From Eubacterium sp. An11 (lineage in GTDB: Bacteria > Bacillota > Clostridia > Lachnospirales > Lachnospiraceae): a stretch of DNA of 64,000 bases. Shown piece after piece: positions 25,650 through 34,105 of this stretch. Where the stretch lies: assembly GCF_002161065.1 (NCBI RefSeq), contig NZ_NFLV01000011.1, forward strand, positions 55,858-119,857, in the 5' to 3' direction. Every line of letters begins with the position of its first letter. The first letter of the stretch is position 1. The position numbers and the translations under genes were made by a program. The notes under the pieces are model-generated. The model saw only the letters and a list, made by a program, of their open reading frames with translations, had not been told where the DNA came from and ran no database searches.

Positions 25650-26283
25650 AGGTGGTAACAGCTATCTGCTCAGACAGACAATGACGTAAGGTCACATACG
25701 GATTCGCCCGTCTCGGCCCTCAGTCGGACTGACCAGAGGTATCATTGTAAAATGACTACTTCAGTCCTCCTTCACAGCTCGCGGTCGAAAACCGTATGTG
25801 ACCAAAACGTCATTTGCCTGTTGAGAAACCTTTGTTCCACCTTTACAAAAATCCTGTGCTACGTTGACAAAGCAGCAGATATTCATTAATGATGAATATA
25901 TCAGGTTATTCGTGGCTGGCTCGCAGGATGATCGACTTTTCTCCTGGCTGTTTCACTTTGTGAATTAACCGTTTTATCAGGCTTCAGATACTGCTGGAAA
26001 TTGAATTTTCGACGATGAAACCATTCAACGGTCAACGACTGCCACAACCTGTTGTTTCGCCAGGGTAGCCAGGATTCTTGTAAATCTCTATGCACACAGA
26101 CTGCATTTGGAGAAGACAAGCCATTGATAGGGTTTGACGACGACTGTGAGTGCAGGCGTCTGATGATTTTGATATACAGCTATAGACAAGTACCAGCCTG
26201 CCGAAGTGGAGGAGGAGAACTTTTATCAATGACTTGTCTTCGGTAAAGCAGCCTCCTGTATGCTGCACAGAGATTTACAAATC
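25641..26283 (+). repeat. three-hairpin dispersed repeat, copy 4
   Basis: The 643-bp copy lies between the nifD1-like and nifK1-like genes. Arm A contains a perfect 12-bp stem, GGTCACATACGG (25690-25701) with CCGTATGTGACC (25792-25803). The outer TTTGTAAAGGTGG pairs with CCACCTTTACAAA. Arm B keeps its flanking palindrome but has an apex of unrelated sequence, including GATATTCAT facing ATGAATATATC. Arm C is standard. It supplies the nifD1 stop codon, and the nifK1 ribosome binding site begins 17 bases beyond its end. Confidence 0.9.
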
Positions 26284-26311
26284 CCAATTTTAGAAAGCAA
26301 AAGGAGACAAT

Positions 26312-27406
26312 ATGAAAGGACTTAGAAAATATATCGCCCCGTTTGCCCCGGATCAGTCCGGCGCCACCGCTGTGTTCTGTGAACTGGGCGGTCTGGTGAT
26401 TATACTGGATGCCGGCGGCTGTGCGGGAAATGTCTGCGGTTTTGACGAACCGCGATGGTTTGACAGCAAGAGCGCCATATTCAGCGCGGGACTGCGGGAT
26501 ATGGACGCTATTCTCGGAAGAGATGACAAGCTGGTGGAAAAAATCAGCAAAGCCTGCGAAAAAATAGATGGTAACTTTGTGGCGGTGATCGGAACACCGG
26601 TTCCGGCGGTGATCGGGACAGACTATTCTGCTTTAAAGCGGATGATCGAGAAGAAAACGGGTTTTCCGACGGTGACAGTAGATACGGGCGGCATGGAATT
26701 ATACGATGACGGCGTGAAAAAAGCTTCTCTGGAACTGTTCCGTACCTTTACAGGAAAGGGGATCTTTTCCGGGAAGGGTACAGTGGCGGAAGGAAGCGGA
26801 GATATCCTTCCGGGCACCCTTGGAATCATCGGAGCCACACCGATGGATGTGGTGGAGACAAAAGAACCGGATGCTCTGAAACAGTATTATCAAAGGAAAG
26901 GCTGGCAGCAGGTATTTTCTTACGGCATGGGTGCGGGCCTTGACACTGTGGAACAGGCGGGACGGGTGGAGAAAAATCTGGTCATCGCTCCGGCAGGGCT
27001 GGCGGCGGCCAGATATCTGGAAAAGAAATACGGCACCCCGTATGAAGCAGAGTATCCGCTTCCGATTCTCCCGGGATTTGAGACGCTGATGGAAGAGATA
27101 GTCAGGAAAGAACGAAAGAAAGTCCTCATTGTTCATCAGCAGGTGCTGGCCAATTCTCTGAGAGAGGCTGTCCGGGAGCACAGCGATGCAGAGATTACAG
27201 TCGCCTCCTGGTTTATGCTGGAAAAAGAATTAAAAGAAGCAGGAGATATTCATCTGAAAGAGGAAGACCAGTGGATTTCTCTGGTACAGGACGGCGGTTA
27301 CGACCTGATCATCGGAGAGAATCTGTTTATGCGGGCGGTGCCGGAGTACGCCGGGGACTTCCTGCCGCTTGCGCATTTTGCGGTTTCCGGAAAGAGGCAT
27401 GTATAA
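26312..27406 (+). CDS. NifK-like nitrogenase component 1 beta-type subunit
   Basis: A 364-residue nitrogenase component 1 family protein, shorter than true NifK. The N-terminal region has C23 and the motif DAGGCAGNVCGFDEPRWF (C37, C42), matching DPSGCNSTYNTHDEPRW of NifK2 downstream. Where NifK has its second P-cluster cysteine, this protein reads GTPVPAVIGTD, so that ligand is lost. AAAGGAG precedes the ATG. It is cut off from nifD1 by the dispersed repeat, but the gene order H-D-K is kept. It presumably pairs with NifD1 in a heteromer reduced by NifH1. Confidence 0.82.
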   Translation: MKGLRKYIAPFAPDQSGATAVFCELGGLVIILDAGGCAGNVCGFDEPRWFDSKSAIFSAGLRDMDAILGRDDKLVEKISKACEKIDGNFVAVIGTPVPAVIGTDYSALKRMIEKKTGFPTVTVDTGGMELYDDGVKKASLELFRTFTGKGIFSGKGTVAEGSGDILPGTLGIIGATPMDVVETKEPDALKQYYQRKGWQQVFSYGMGAGLDTVEQAGRVEKNLVIAPAGLAAARYLEKKYGTPYEAEYPLPILPGFETLMEEIVRKERKKVLIVHQQVLANSLREAVREHSDAEITVASWFMLEKELKEAGDIHLKEEDQWISLVQDGGYDLIIGENLFMRAVPEYAGDFLPLAHFAVSGKRHV

Positions 27407-29891
27407 ACGGATGGAGAAAGAAAAGATCATCAAAAAAGAAAATCAGACAGAAAGGGCAAAGCCCGAAGTGACATCGGTAAAGGATGGCCGGCAGACAATC
27501 TGCATCCGTGTTTTCGGCATTGTGCAGGGCGTTGGTTTCCGGCCCACGGTAAGCCGGCACGCGGAGAAAAACCATATCCGTGGCAGTGTGTGCAACATGG
27601 GACCCTATGTGGAAATATGGGCGCAGGGTCAGAAAGAGAATCTGGAGAATTTCTGCCGGGATATTAAAGAGCGGCCGCCGGAGCGGGCGGTGATCCTGAA
27701 GATGGATGTGGAAGAACAGGAAAAGGCTCCGGTCTTTGATACATTTTCCATCATAGAGAGCGGGAAGATCCAGGGAGATATTTTTGTGTCCCCGGACATT
27801 GCCATCTGTGAAAAATGTAAGGAAGAAATGTACGATAAAAATAACCGGAGATATCTGCACCCTTTCATCAACTGTACCTGCTGCGGGCCGAGGCTGACGA
27901 TCTTAGACGCCATGCCCTATGACAGGGAGCGGACCAGCATGGCGGAGTTTCCCATGTGCGAAACCTGTGAGTGGGAATACACGCATCCGGAGACCAGGCG
28001 GTATGACGCCCAGCCGGTCTGCTGCAATGACTGCGGGCCGCAGGTGTATCTGCTGGATGAAAATGCCGGTTGTGCAAAAGGTGCAGGGATCGTCCGGGGC
28101 GCCGACGCCATCCGCCGGGTGCGGAAGGTGATCAGTGAGGGCGGCATTGCCGCCATCAAGGGAATTGGAGGTTTTCATTTGTGTTGTGACGCTTCTAATG
28201 AGGAAGCGGTGGCTCTGCTGCGCCGCAGGAAGAAGCGGCCGATGAAGCCCTTTGCCGTCATGATGAAAGATATGGAGACGGTAAAAAGAGAATGCGGGGT
28301 GGATGCAGCCCGGGAGGAGATTCTGGACGGTCATCAAAAGCCCATTGTTTTGCTGCCCCGGAAACCGGGCGGGAAACTCTGTCCGTCGGTGGCACCGGGC
28401 AATCCGAAAGTGGGAGTGATGCTTCCTTATGCACCCATTCAGCTGCTTCTTTTTGATTATAATGATGACACGGAGGTGTCCGACTGTCTGGTGATGACCA
28501 GCGCCAATACGTCCGGGGCTCCCATCTGCCGGGATGACGAAGATGCCCGCCGGGAGCTTTTGGGTCTCTGTGATATCATTTTATCCCACGACCGTCTGAT
28601 CCGGATCCGGGCCGATGATACAGTGATGGATTTCTTCCGGGGAGAACCGTATATGATCCGACGTTCCAGGGGCTATGCACCGCTGCCGGTCATGATGAGT
28701 GCGGACTGGCAGGGAGAGGTGCTGGCGGTGGGCGGCGAGCTGAAAAATACCTTCTGTGTGGGGAAAAATGCGCTGCTGTATCCGTCGCCGTATATCGGAG
28801 ACATGGGTGATGTGCGGACCGTGCGGGCACTGACAGAATCCATGGAGCGCATGTGCCGGCTGCTGGAGGCGAAGCCTGTGCTGGCGGCCTGTGACATGCA
28901 TCCCGGTTACAATACCACGGCGACCGCCGAAGAACTGGGACTGCCGCTTCTCAAGGTACAGCATCACTATGCTCACATTTTATCCTGTATGGCGGAAAAC
29001 GACTGGAGAGAACCGGTCATCGGCGTTTCCTTTGACGGTACCGGTTACGGCACGGACGGCAGCATCTGGGGCGGCGAGATCCTGGCCGCCGATTATGGGG
29101 GATTTACCCGCATGGCGTCGGTGGAGCCTTTCCTTCAGGTGGGCGGCGACCTGTCTGCAAAGGAAGGCTGGCGCATTGCCGTTTCCCTGCTAAAAGATAT
29201 TTACGGGGAGGAGGAAGCCTGCCGGAAGGCACAGGAGTGGAAACTGTGCACCGGCCAGGAGGCGGCGATTCTTTGCAAAATGGCAGAGAGGGGTATCAAC
29301 ACCGTGACATCCACCAGTGCCGGACGTCTTTTTGATGCGGTCAGTGCGCTGCTGGGCATCTGCCGGAGCTCCACCTTTGAGGGGGAGGCATCCACTTCCC
29401 TGCAGTTTGCCGCGGAAGCCTATCTGAAGAAATGTGGGGAGGAGACGGGAGTAGAACCCGTAATCCCTCAGGATGAACAAAAATATCTGTTGACGATGCC
29501 CGTTGAGGATGCCGTCAGGAAAGCGGACGGTGGTGGACAGGGGGATGAACGGCAGTTTCTGCTGAAAACCGGCAGTCTGATCCGGATGGTGGCGGAGGGC
29601 AGGCAGGCGGGGGAAGAACCTGGCTATCTGGCCTGGCTGTTTCATCGGGAACTGGCGGAGATGATCGCAGCGGCCTGCATGGAGATCCGCCGGCAGACCG
29701 GAAGAAATACCGTGGCTTTAAGCGGAGGAGTGTATCAGAATCTTCTGCTGCTCCGGTACAGTGTGGAACGACTGGAAGAAGAGAAATTCCATGTGCTGAC
29801 CCATCACCTGATTCCGCCCAATGACGGCGGTATCTGTCTCGGACAAGCAGTGGCGGCCATGGCGTATCTGCAGCGCAAAGAACGGCAGTAG
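27399..29891 (+). CDS. hypF: carbamoyltransferase HypF
   Basis: Converts carbamoyl phosphate and ATP to carbamoyl-AMP and passes the carbamoyl group to HypE, the first step in making the cyanide ligands of Fe(CN)2CO. All domains are in order: acylphosphatase-like (FGIVQGVGFRPTVSRHA), two zinc fingers (CEKC ... CTCCGP and CETCEWE ... CNDCGP), YrdC/Sua5-like (KGIGGFHLCCDAS and RRKKRPMKPFAVM) and a C-terminal Kae1-like domain (HHYAHILSC, SFDGTGYGTDG, LSGGVYQN). The start is either 27399 (overlapping nifK1 by 8 bases) or 27411; neither has a perfect ribosome binding site. It is about 830 residues long, slightly above average. Confidence 0.94.
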   Translation: MYKRMEKEKIIKKENQTERAKPEVTSVKDGRQTICIRVFGIVQGVGFRPTVSRHAEKNHIRGSVCNMGPYVEIWAQGQKENLENFCRDIKERPPERAVILKMDVEEQEKAPVFDTFSIIESGKIQGDIFVSPDIAICEKCKEEMYDKNNRRYLHPFINCTCCGPRLTILDAMPYDRERTSMAEFPMCETCEWEYTHPETRRYDAQPVCCNDCGPQVYLLDENAGCAKGAGIVRGADAIRRVRKVISEGGIAAIKGIGGFHLCCDASNEEAVALLRRRKKRPMKPFAVMMKDMETVKRECGVDAAREEILDGHQKPIVLLPRKPGGKLCPSVAPGNPKVGVMLPYAPIQLLLFDYNDDTEVSDCLVMTSANTSGAPICRDDEDARRELLGLCDIILSHDRLIRIRADDTVMDFFRGEPYMIRRSRGYAPLPVMMSADWQGEVLAVGGELKNTFCVGKNALLYPSPYIGDMGDVRTVRALTESMERMCRLLEAKPVLAACDMHPGYNTTATAEELGLPLLKVQHHYAHILSCMAENDWREPVIGVSFDGTGYGTDGSIWGGEILAADYGGFTRMASVEPFLQVGGDLSAKEGWRIAVSLLKDIYGEEEACRKAQEWKLCTGQEAAILCKMAERGINTVTSTSAGRLFDAVSALLGICRSSTFEGEASTSLQFAAEAYLKKCGEETGVEPVIPQDEQKYLLTMPVEDAVRKADGGGQGDERQFLLKTGSLIRMVAEGRQAGEEPGYLAWLFHRELAEMIAAACMEIRRQTGRNTVALSGGVYQNLLLLRYSVERLEEEKFHVLTHHLIPPNDGGICLGQAVAAMAYLQRKERQ

Positions 29892-29988
29892 TGATACGAT
29901 ATTTAAGGTGATGTAACATTTGATATGATATAACGTTTAAAAAGATATAATATTTGTAGCAGTAATTGAAGAAAAAGGAGGAACAGCC

Positions 29989-30198
29989 ATGTGTGTAGGC
30001 TTACCAGCAAAGATCGTAACCATGAAAGACGGAATGGCAGTGGTGGACGCGTCCGGCGCCAGGAGAGAGATTTCCACGGAGCTGCTTGAAAATGTGGAGC
30101 CGGGCGACTATGTGATGGTTCACGCAGGGATCGCTATCGCGAAGATTCAGGAGGACGAAGAAGAAGAAGCCGATGAGATCCTGGAGGAGCTGCTGTAA
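29989..30198 (+). CDS. hypC: hydrogenase assembly chaperone HypC
   Basis: A 69-residue OB-fold protein with the essential N-terminal cysteine (MCVGLPAKIV), which holds the iron of the Fe(CN)2CO unit together with HypD. GDYVMVHAGIAIAKI is the family hallmark. The tail is strongly acidic (EDEEEEADEILEELL). AAGGAGG lies upstream. In hydrogenase systems HypC hands iron to the large subunit; no such subunit is in this window, so its client here may be different. HypD follows after 52 bases. Confidence 0.93.
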   Translation: MCVGLPAKIVTMKDGMAVVDASGARREISTELLENVEPGDYVMVHAGIAIAKIQEDEEEEADEILEELL

Positions 30199-30250
30199 GT
30201 TTTTTAAAGAAATGCCATAAAGAATTTGAAGAGATTTTGGAGGAGCTGTT

Positions 30251-31306
30251 ATGAAAGATACATTAAAGACAGCCAGAGAGATAATTGAGAACTATGACGG
30301 GCCGCCGGTGCGGATCATGGAGGTCTGCGGCACCCATACCCACGAGATTTTCCGGCTGGGCATCCGGAAATTGCTGCCGGAGCAGGTAAACCTGATTTCC
30401 GGTCCGGGCTGCCCGGTCTGTGTGACGCCGGCGGATTTCATTGATGAGGCGGTGTGGCTGGCACTGGAAAAACAGGTGACCATCTGTACCTTCGGGGATC
30501 TGGTCCGGGTGCCGGGCAGCGAAAAAAGTCTGGCGGCGGCGAGAGCGGAGGGCGGAAAGATCCAGGTGGTATATTCACCGACGGATGCATTCCAGTATGC
30601 AAAAGAACACCAGGACGAGCAGGTGGTCTTTTTGTCTGTGGGCTTTGAGACCACCACGCCGGCTTCCTGCCTGTCCGTGAAGATGGCGTCAGAGGCGGGA
30701 CTTGATAATTATTCCCTGCTGACTGCCAACAAAACTATGCCGCAGGCGTACAAGGCTTTAAAAGGCAGCGCCGATGTATTTCTTTATCCGGGCCACGTCA
30801 ACGCCATCATGGGAACGAAGCTCTGTGAGGATTTGGCCGGGGAAGGCATCAGCGGCGTAGTGGCTGGCTTCGGGGCCAAAGAGATTCTGGCAGCCTTTGC
30901 CGTGATTCTGAAAAAATTCCCGGAGGGGAAGCCGTTTTTTGCCAATGCATATAAGAGAGTGGTGACAGCCCAGGGTAGCCTGCCGGCCAGGAAACTCATG
31001 GACGAGTGGATGGAAGCCTGCGATTCCGAGTGGAGAGGGCTTGGCATGATTCCGCAGTCCGGTCTGAAACTGAGGGAGAAATATCAGAACTTTGACGCCA
31101 GGATAAAATACAGCGTTCCGAAGATGGAAGGACGGAGTAATCCGGCCTGCCGCTGCGGGGAAGTGCTGCAGGGGAAATGTACACCGACCCAGTGTCCGCT
31201 GTTTGGAAAAGGCTGTACGCCGCTGCATCCGGTGGGCGCCTGCATGGTATCCGGCGAGGGAGCCTGCTCTGCTTTTTATCAGTACGGAGAGAATCAGGAT
31301 TTGTAA
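30251..31306 (+). CDS. hypD: Fe(CN)2CO assembly scaffold HypD
   Basis: A 351-residue redox scaffold on which iron receives its cyanide and carbonyl ligands. Conserved motifs are EVCGTHTHEIFRLG (C26), SGPGCPVCVTP (C54, C57) and GHVNAIMG. The C-terminal [4Fe-4S] region runs from NPACRCGEVLQGKCTPTQC to GACMVSGEGACSAFY. AGGAGCTGTT precedes the ATG. The end Asp-Leu-stop is contributed by repeat copy 5, replacing the native terminus after YQYGENQ. HypE follows on the other side of that element. Confidence 0.95.
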   Translation: MKDTLKTAREIIENYDGPPVRIMEVCGTHTHEIFRLGIRKLLPEQVNLISGPGCPVCVTPADFIDEAVWLALEKQVTICTFGDLVRVPGSEKSLAAARAEGGKIQVVYSPTDAFQYAKEHQDEQVVFLSVGFETTTPASCLSVKMASEAGLDNYSLLTANKTMPQAYKALKGSADVFLYPGHVNAIMGTKLCEDLAGEGISGVVAGFGAKEILAAFAVILKKFPEGKPFFANAYKRVVTAQGSLPARKLMDEWMEACDSEWRGLGMIPQSGLKLREKYQNFDARIKYSVPKMEGRSNPACRCGEVLQGKCTPTQCPLFGKGCTPLHPVGACMVSGEGACSAFYQYGENQDL

Positions 31307-31928
31307 AGATGGTAACAGCTATCTGCTCAGACAGACAATGACGTAAGGGCACATACGGATTCGCCCGTCTCGGCCCTCCGTCGGACTGACCAGGGGTATC
31401 CTTGCGAGATATCTTTCCCAGTCCTCCCTCACAGCTCGCGGTCGAAAGCCGTATGTGTCCAAAACGTCATCTGCCTGTTGAAAAGCCTTTGTTCCATCTT
31501 TACAAACATCCTGTGCTACGTTGGCGAAACAGCAGGCTATGGCTACAGACGAATAGCGGATACCAAAATTTACAGTCGTGTCTGTCTGGCATGAACCAGC
31601 AGAGGAAGCCGCATAGGCAGCTCTTGTATCAGTTTGAACCAGGTATTTTTGTTATCATCGATGAACCGTTTAACAGTCAAAAACTGTCACAATCTGTTGT
31701 TTCGCCAAGGTAGCCAGGATTCTTGTAAATCTCTATGCACACAGACTGCATTTGGAGAAGACAAGCCATTGATAAGGTTTGACGACGACTGTGAGCGCAG
31801 GCGTCCGATGATTTTGATATACAGCTATAGACAAGTACCAGCCTGCCGAAGTGGAGGAGGAGAACTTTTATCAATGCCTTGTCTTCGGTAAAGCAGCCTC
31901 CTGTATGCTGCACAGAGATTTACAAATC
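31298..31928 (+). repeat. three-hairpin dispersed repeat, copy 5
   Basis: The 631-bp copy lies between hypD and hypE. The outer arm A stem is TTTGTAAAGATGG with CCATCTTTACAAA, a compensated variant of the GGTGG/CCACC pair in copy 4. Arm B shows TTGGCGAAACAGCAG near 31530 facing the complement of TTGGCGAAACAACAG near 31700. Arm C closes with AGAGATTTACAAATC. It gives hypD its stop codon. Confidence 0.9.
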
Positions 31929-31954
31929 CCAAAATATAAATAAGGAGAAAGATT

Positions 31955-32959
31955 ATGAATGAAACAGTAACTCTGGCTCACGGAGCCGGCGGCAGGCAGA
32001 CCGCCGAGCTGATTGATAAAGTATTTAAAGAACATTTTGCCAATCCGGATCTGACCAGCGATGATGCGGCAGTACTTTCGGTGGAAGCAGGAAAACTTGC
32101 CTTTACCACCGACGGGTTTATCGTATCGCCGTCGGAATTTCCGGGAGGCAACATCGGAAAACTCAGCATCTGCGGCACGGTCAACGACCTGGCCTGCATG
32201 GGAGCGAAACCACTTTATCTTTCCTGTGCTTTTGTCATTGAGGAAGGATTCCCTATGGAAAAACTGGAAAAAATCGCCGCTGCCATGGAAACGACGGCCA
32301 AAGAAGCCGGCGTGAAGATCGTGGCAGGAGATACGAAGGTAGCCGGGCGGGGACAGGTGGATGGCGTCTTTATCACAACCACTGGTATCGGACAGGTGCA
32401 GGACGGCGTGGAGACTTCCGGCAAGAAGGCGGAGCCGGGCGACGCGGTGATCGTCAGCGGAGACATCGGCCGCCATGGCTGTACGATTTTGCTGGAGAGA
32501 GAAGAGTTCGGCATTGCCGCCGATGTGACCAGCGACTGCGCGCCGCTTTGGGGAGCTGTGGAGGATATGCTTTCTGTGACAAAAGATATCCACGTGATCC
32601 GGGACGCCACCCGGGGCGGCGTCGGCACGGTGCTGTATGAGATCGCGGGACAGAGTCAGGTGGGTATCCGCCTGAACGCGAAAAAGATCCCGGTGCAGCC
32701 TGGCGTAAAGGGAGTCTGCGGCATGCTCGGTCTGGAGCCGCTCTATCTGGCCTGTGAGGGCCGGCTGGTGATCTTTGCGCCAAAAGAGCAGGCGGAAGCC
32801 ATCGTGGAGAAGCTTCGCCAGGGAAAATACACCAAAGATGCCGCCATTATCGGAGAGGTGACCGAAGAAATGCCGGGCCGGGTGGTTATGACCACGGAAA
32901 TCGGAGCCGAGACGCTGCTGCCGCAGCCGAGAGGCGAGCTGCTTCCAAGAATCTGTTAA
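31955..32959 (+). CDS. hypE: thiocarbamoyl dehydratase HypE
   Basis: A 334-residue PurM-like ATPase that dehydrates a C-terminal thiocarbamate to thiocyanate, the cyanide donor for the iron on HypC-HypD. It starts LAHGAGGRQTAELID, has DDAAVL, GGNIGKLSICGTVNDLACMG, VAGDTKV, SGDIGRHG and ATRGGVGT, and ends with the required PRIC (C334 carries the carbamoyl group). AAGGAG precedes the ATG. It completes the HypC/D/E/F set, and the TM1266-type gene follows after 18 bases. Confidence 0.95.
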   Translation: MNETVTLAHGAGGRQTAELIDKVFKEHFANPDLTSDDAAVLSVEAGKLAFTTDGFIVSPSEFPGGNIGKLSICGTVNDLACMGAKPLYLSCAFVIEEGFPMEKLEKIAAAMETTAKEAGVKIVAGDTKVAGRGQVDGVFITTTGIGQVQDGVETSGKKAEPGDAVIVSGDIGRHGCTILLEREEFGIAADVTSDCAPLWGAVEDMLSVTKDIHVIRDATRGGVGTVLYEIAGQSQVGIRLNAKKIPVQPGVKGVCGMLGLEPLYLACEGRLVIFAPKEQAEAIVEKLRQGKYTKDAAIIGEVTEEMPGRVVMTTEIGAETLLPQPRGELLPRIC

Positions 32960-32977
32960 GAAAGGATGTGACCGGTC

Positions 32978-33229
32978 ATGGAGGCGGAAACACGAATTGC
33001 CGTTTTGTCCATCATCGTGGAAAATACAGATACAACGGCAGAACTCAATGACATCATACATGAATATGCCGAATATATGGTGGGCCGTATGGGAATTCCC
33101 TACCGGGCCAGGGGTATTAATATCATAAGTCTTGTGGTGGACGCTCCGCAGAATGTGATCAGTACCCTGTCCGGCCGCATCGGACGGCTTTCCGGAGTAA
33201 CCTCCAAGGTGGCTTACGCGAAAGTGTGA
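32978..33229 (+). CDS. TM1266-family small protein ('iron-only hydrogenase system regulator')
   Basis: An 83-residue ACT-like ferredoxin-fold protein. The family pattern is clear: RIAVLSIIVENTDTTAELND, GRMGIPYRARGINIISLVVD and GRIGRLSGVTSKVAYAKV. In other genomes this protein accompanies [FeFe]-hydrogenase maturation genes and has been proposed as a regulator, which is not proven. Here it sits between hypE and nifH2, and the HydE-like gene lies 4.2 kb downstream. AGGATGTG is a moderate ribosome binding site. Its presence hints that the locus shares a control or assembly step with hydrogenase systems. Confidence 0.85.
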   Translation: MEAETRIAVLSIIVENTDTTAELNDIIHEYAEYMVGRMGIPYRARGINIISLVVDAPQNVISTLSGRIGRLSGVTSKVAYAKV

Positions 33230-33316
33230 GAAATCTGAAAAACGGTCAGTGCGCTGAATGGTGAAGCTGTCGGCGTGCTGCTTTATAAAATGAGAAATGT
33301 TGCGAGGAGAAATGCG

Positions 33317-34087
33317 ATGATTAAGATAGCAGTATACGGAAAGGGCGGCATTGGCAAATCGACCACCATCTCCAATGTGGCGGTGGCCATGGCGGAGCAG
33401 GGACTGACGGTGATGCAGATCGGATGTGATCCGAAGGCGGATTCCACGGTGCTTTTGCGGCACGGCGCGCCCATGGAGACTGTCCTTGATCTGGTAAGAG
33501 ACAGGAAAAATGATTTTACATTAGAAGATATGGTCATGGAAGGATACCGGGGTGTCCTCTGCGTGGAGGCCGGAGGGCCGGCGCCGGGCATGGGATGCGC
33601 CGGCCGGGGCATCATCGCGGCCCTGGAGAAGCTGAAAGAAAAAGGGGCCTATGAGACCTACCAGCCGGATGTGGTGATCTACGATGTGCTGGGTGATGTG
33701 GTCTGCGGCGGATTTTCCATGCCCATGCGGGGCGGCTACGCCGACCAGGTCTTCGTGCTGACTTCCGGAGAAAATATGGCCATCCACGCGGCAGCCAATA
33801 TTGCCATGGCGGTGGAGAACTTTAAAAACCGCGGTTACGCGAAGCTGGGCGGCCTGATCTTAAACCGAAGAAATGTAAAGCATGAGGAAGAGAAGGTACA
33901 GGAACTCTGCGGGGATATCCACAGCCGGGTGATCGGGACGCTGAACCGCAGCGAGACCGTCACAGATGCCGAGGAGCAGGCTATGACGGTGCTGGAGGCA
34001 CAGCCGGACAGTGAGATGGCGCAGGAATACCGCCGGCTGGCAGAGCAGATCCTTGCAGTCTGCCGGGAAGCGGATGAACAGAAATAG
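33317..34087 (+). CDS. NifH-like iron protein 2
   Basis: A 256-residue paralogue of the first iron protein. The P-loop GKGGIGKST (8-16), GCDPKADST (36-44) and the cluster cysteines C94 (GMGCAGRG) and C130 (LGDVVCGGF) are all present. The chosen ATG has GAGGAGA 6 bases upstream and gives the family start MIKIAVYGKGG. The two iron proteins are clearly homologous but far from identical, so the duplication is old. It precedes nifD2 by 18 bases, implying a second dedicated H-D-K set. Confidence 0.93.
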   Translation: MIKIAVYGKGGIGKSTTISNVAVAMAEQGLTVMQIGCDPKADSTVLLRHGAPMETVLDLVRDRKNDFTLEDMVMEGYRGVLCVEAGGPAPGMGCAGRGIIAALEKLKEKGAYETYQPDVVIYDVLGDVVCGGFSMPMRGGYADQVFVLTSGENMAIHAAANIAMAVENFKNRGYAKLGGLILNRRNVKHEEEKVQELCGDIHSRVIGTLNRSETVTDAEEQAMTVLEAQPDSEMAQEYRRLAEQILAVCREADEQK

Positions 34088-34105
34088 ATTTCAGGGAGAA
34101 GAAAA

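Noticed and set aside
25641..26283. The repeat as a group II intron, IStron or ordinary insertion sequence remnant
   Set aside because: No reverse transcriptase, transposase or TnpB fragment is seen in any copy, and no intron domain V-type GNRA hairpin with typical ends is evident. A non-autonomous element is still possible.
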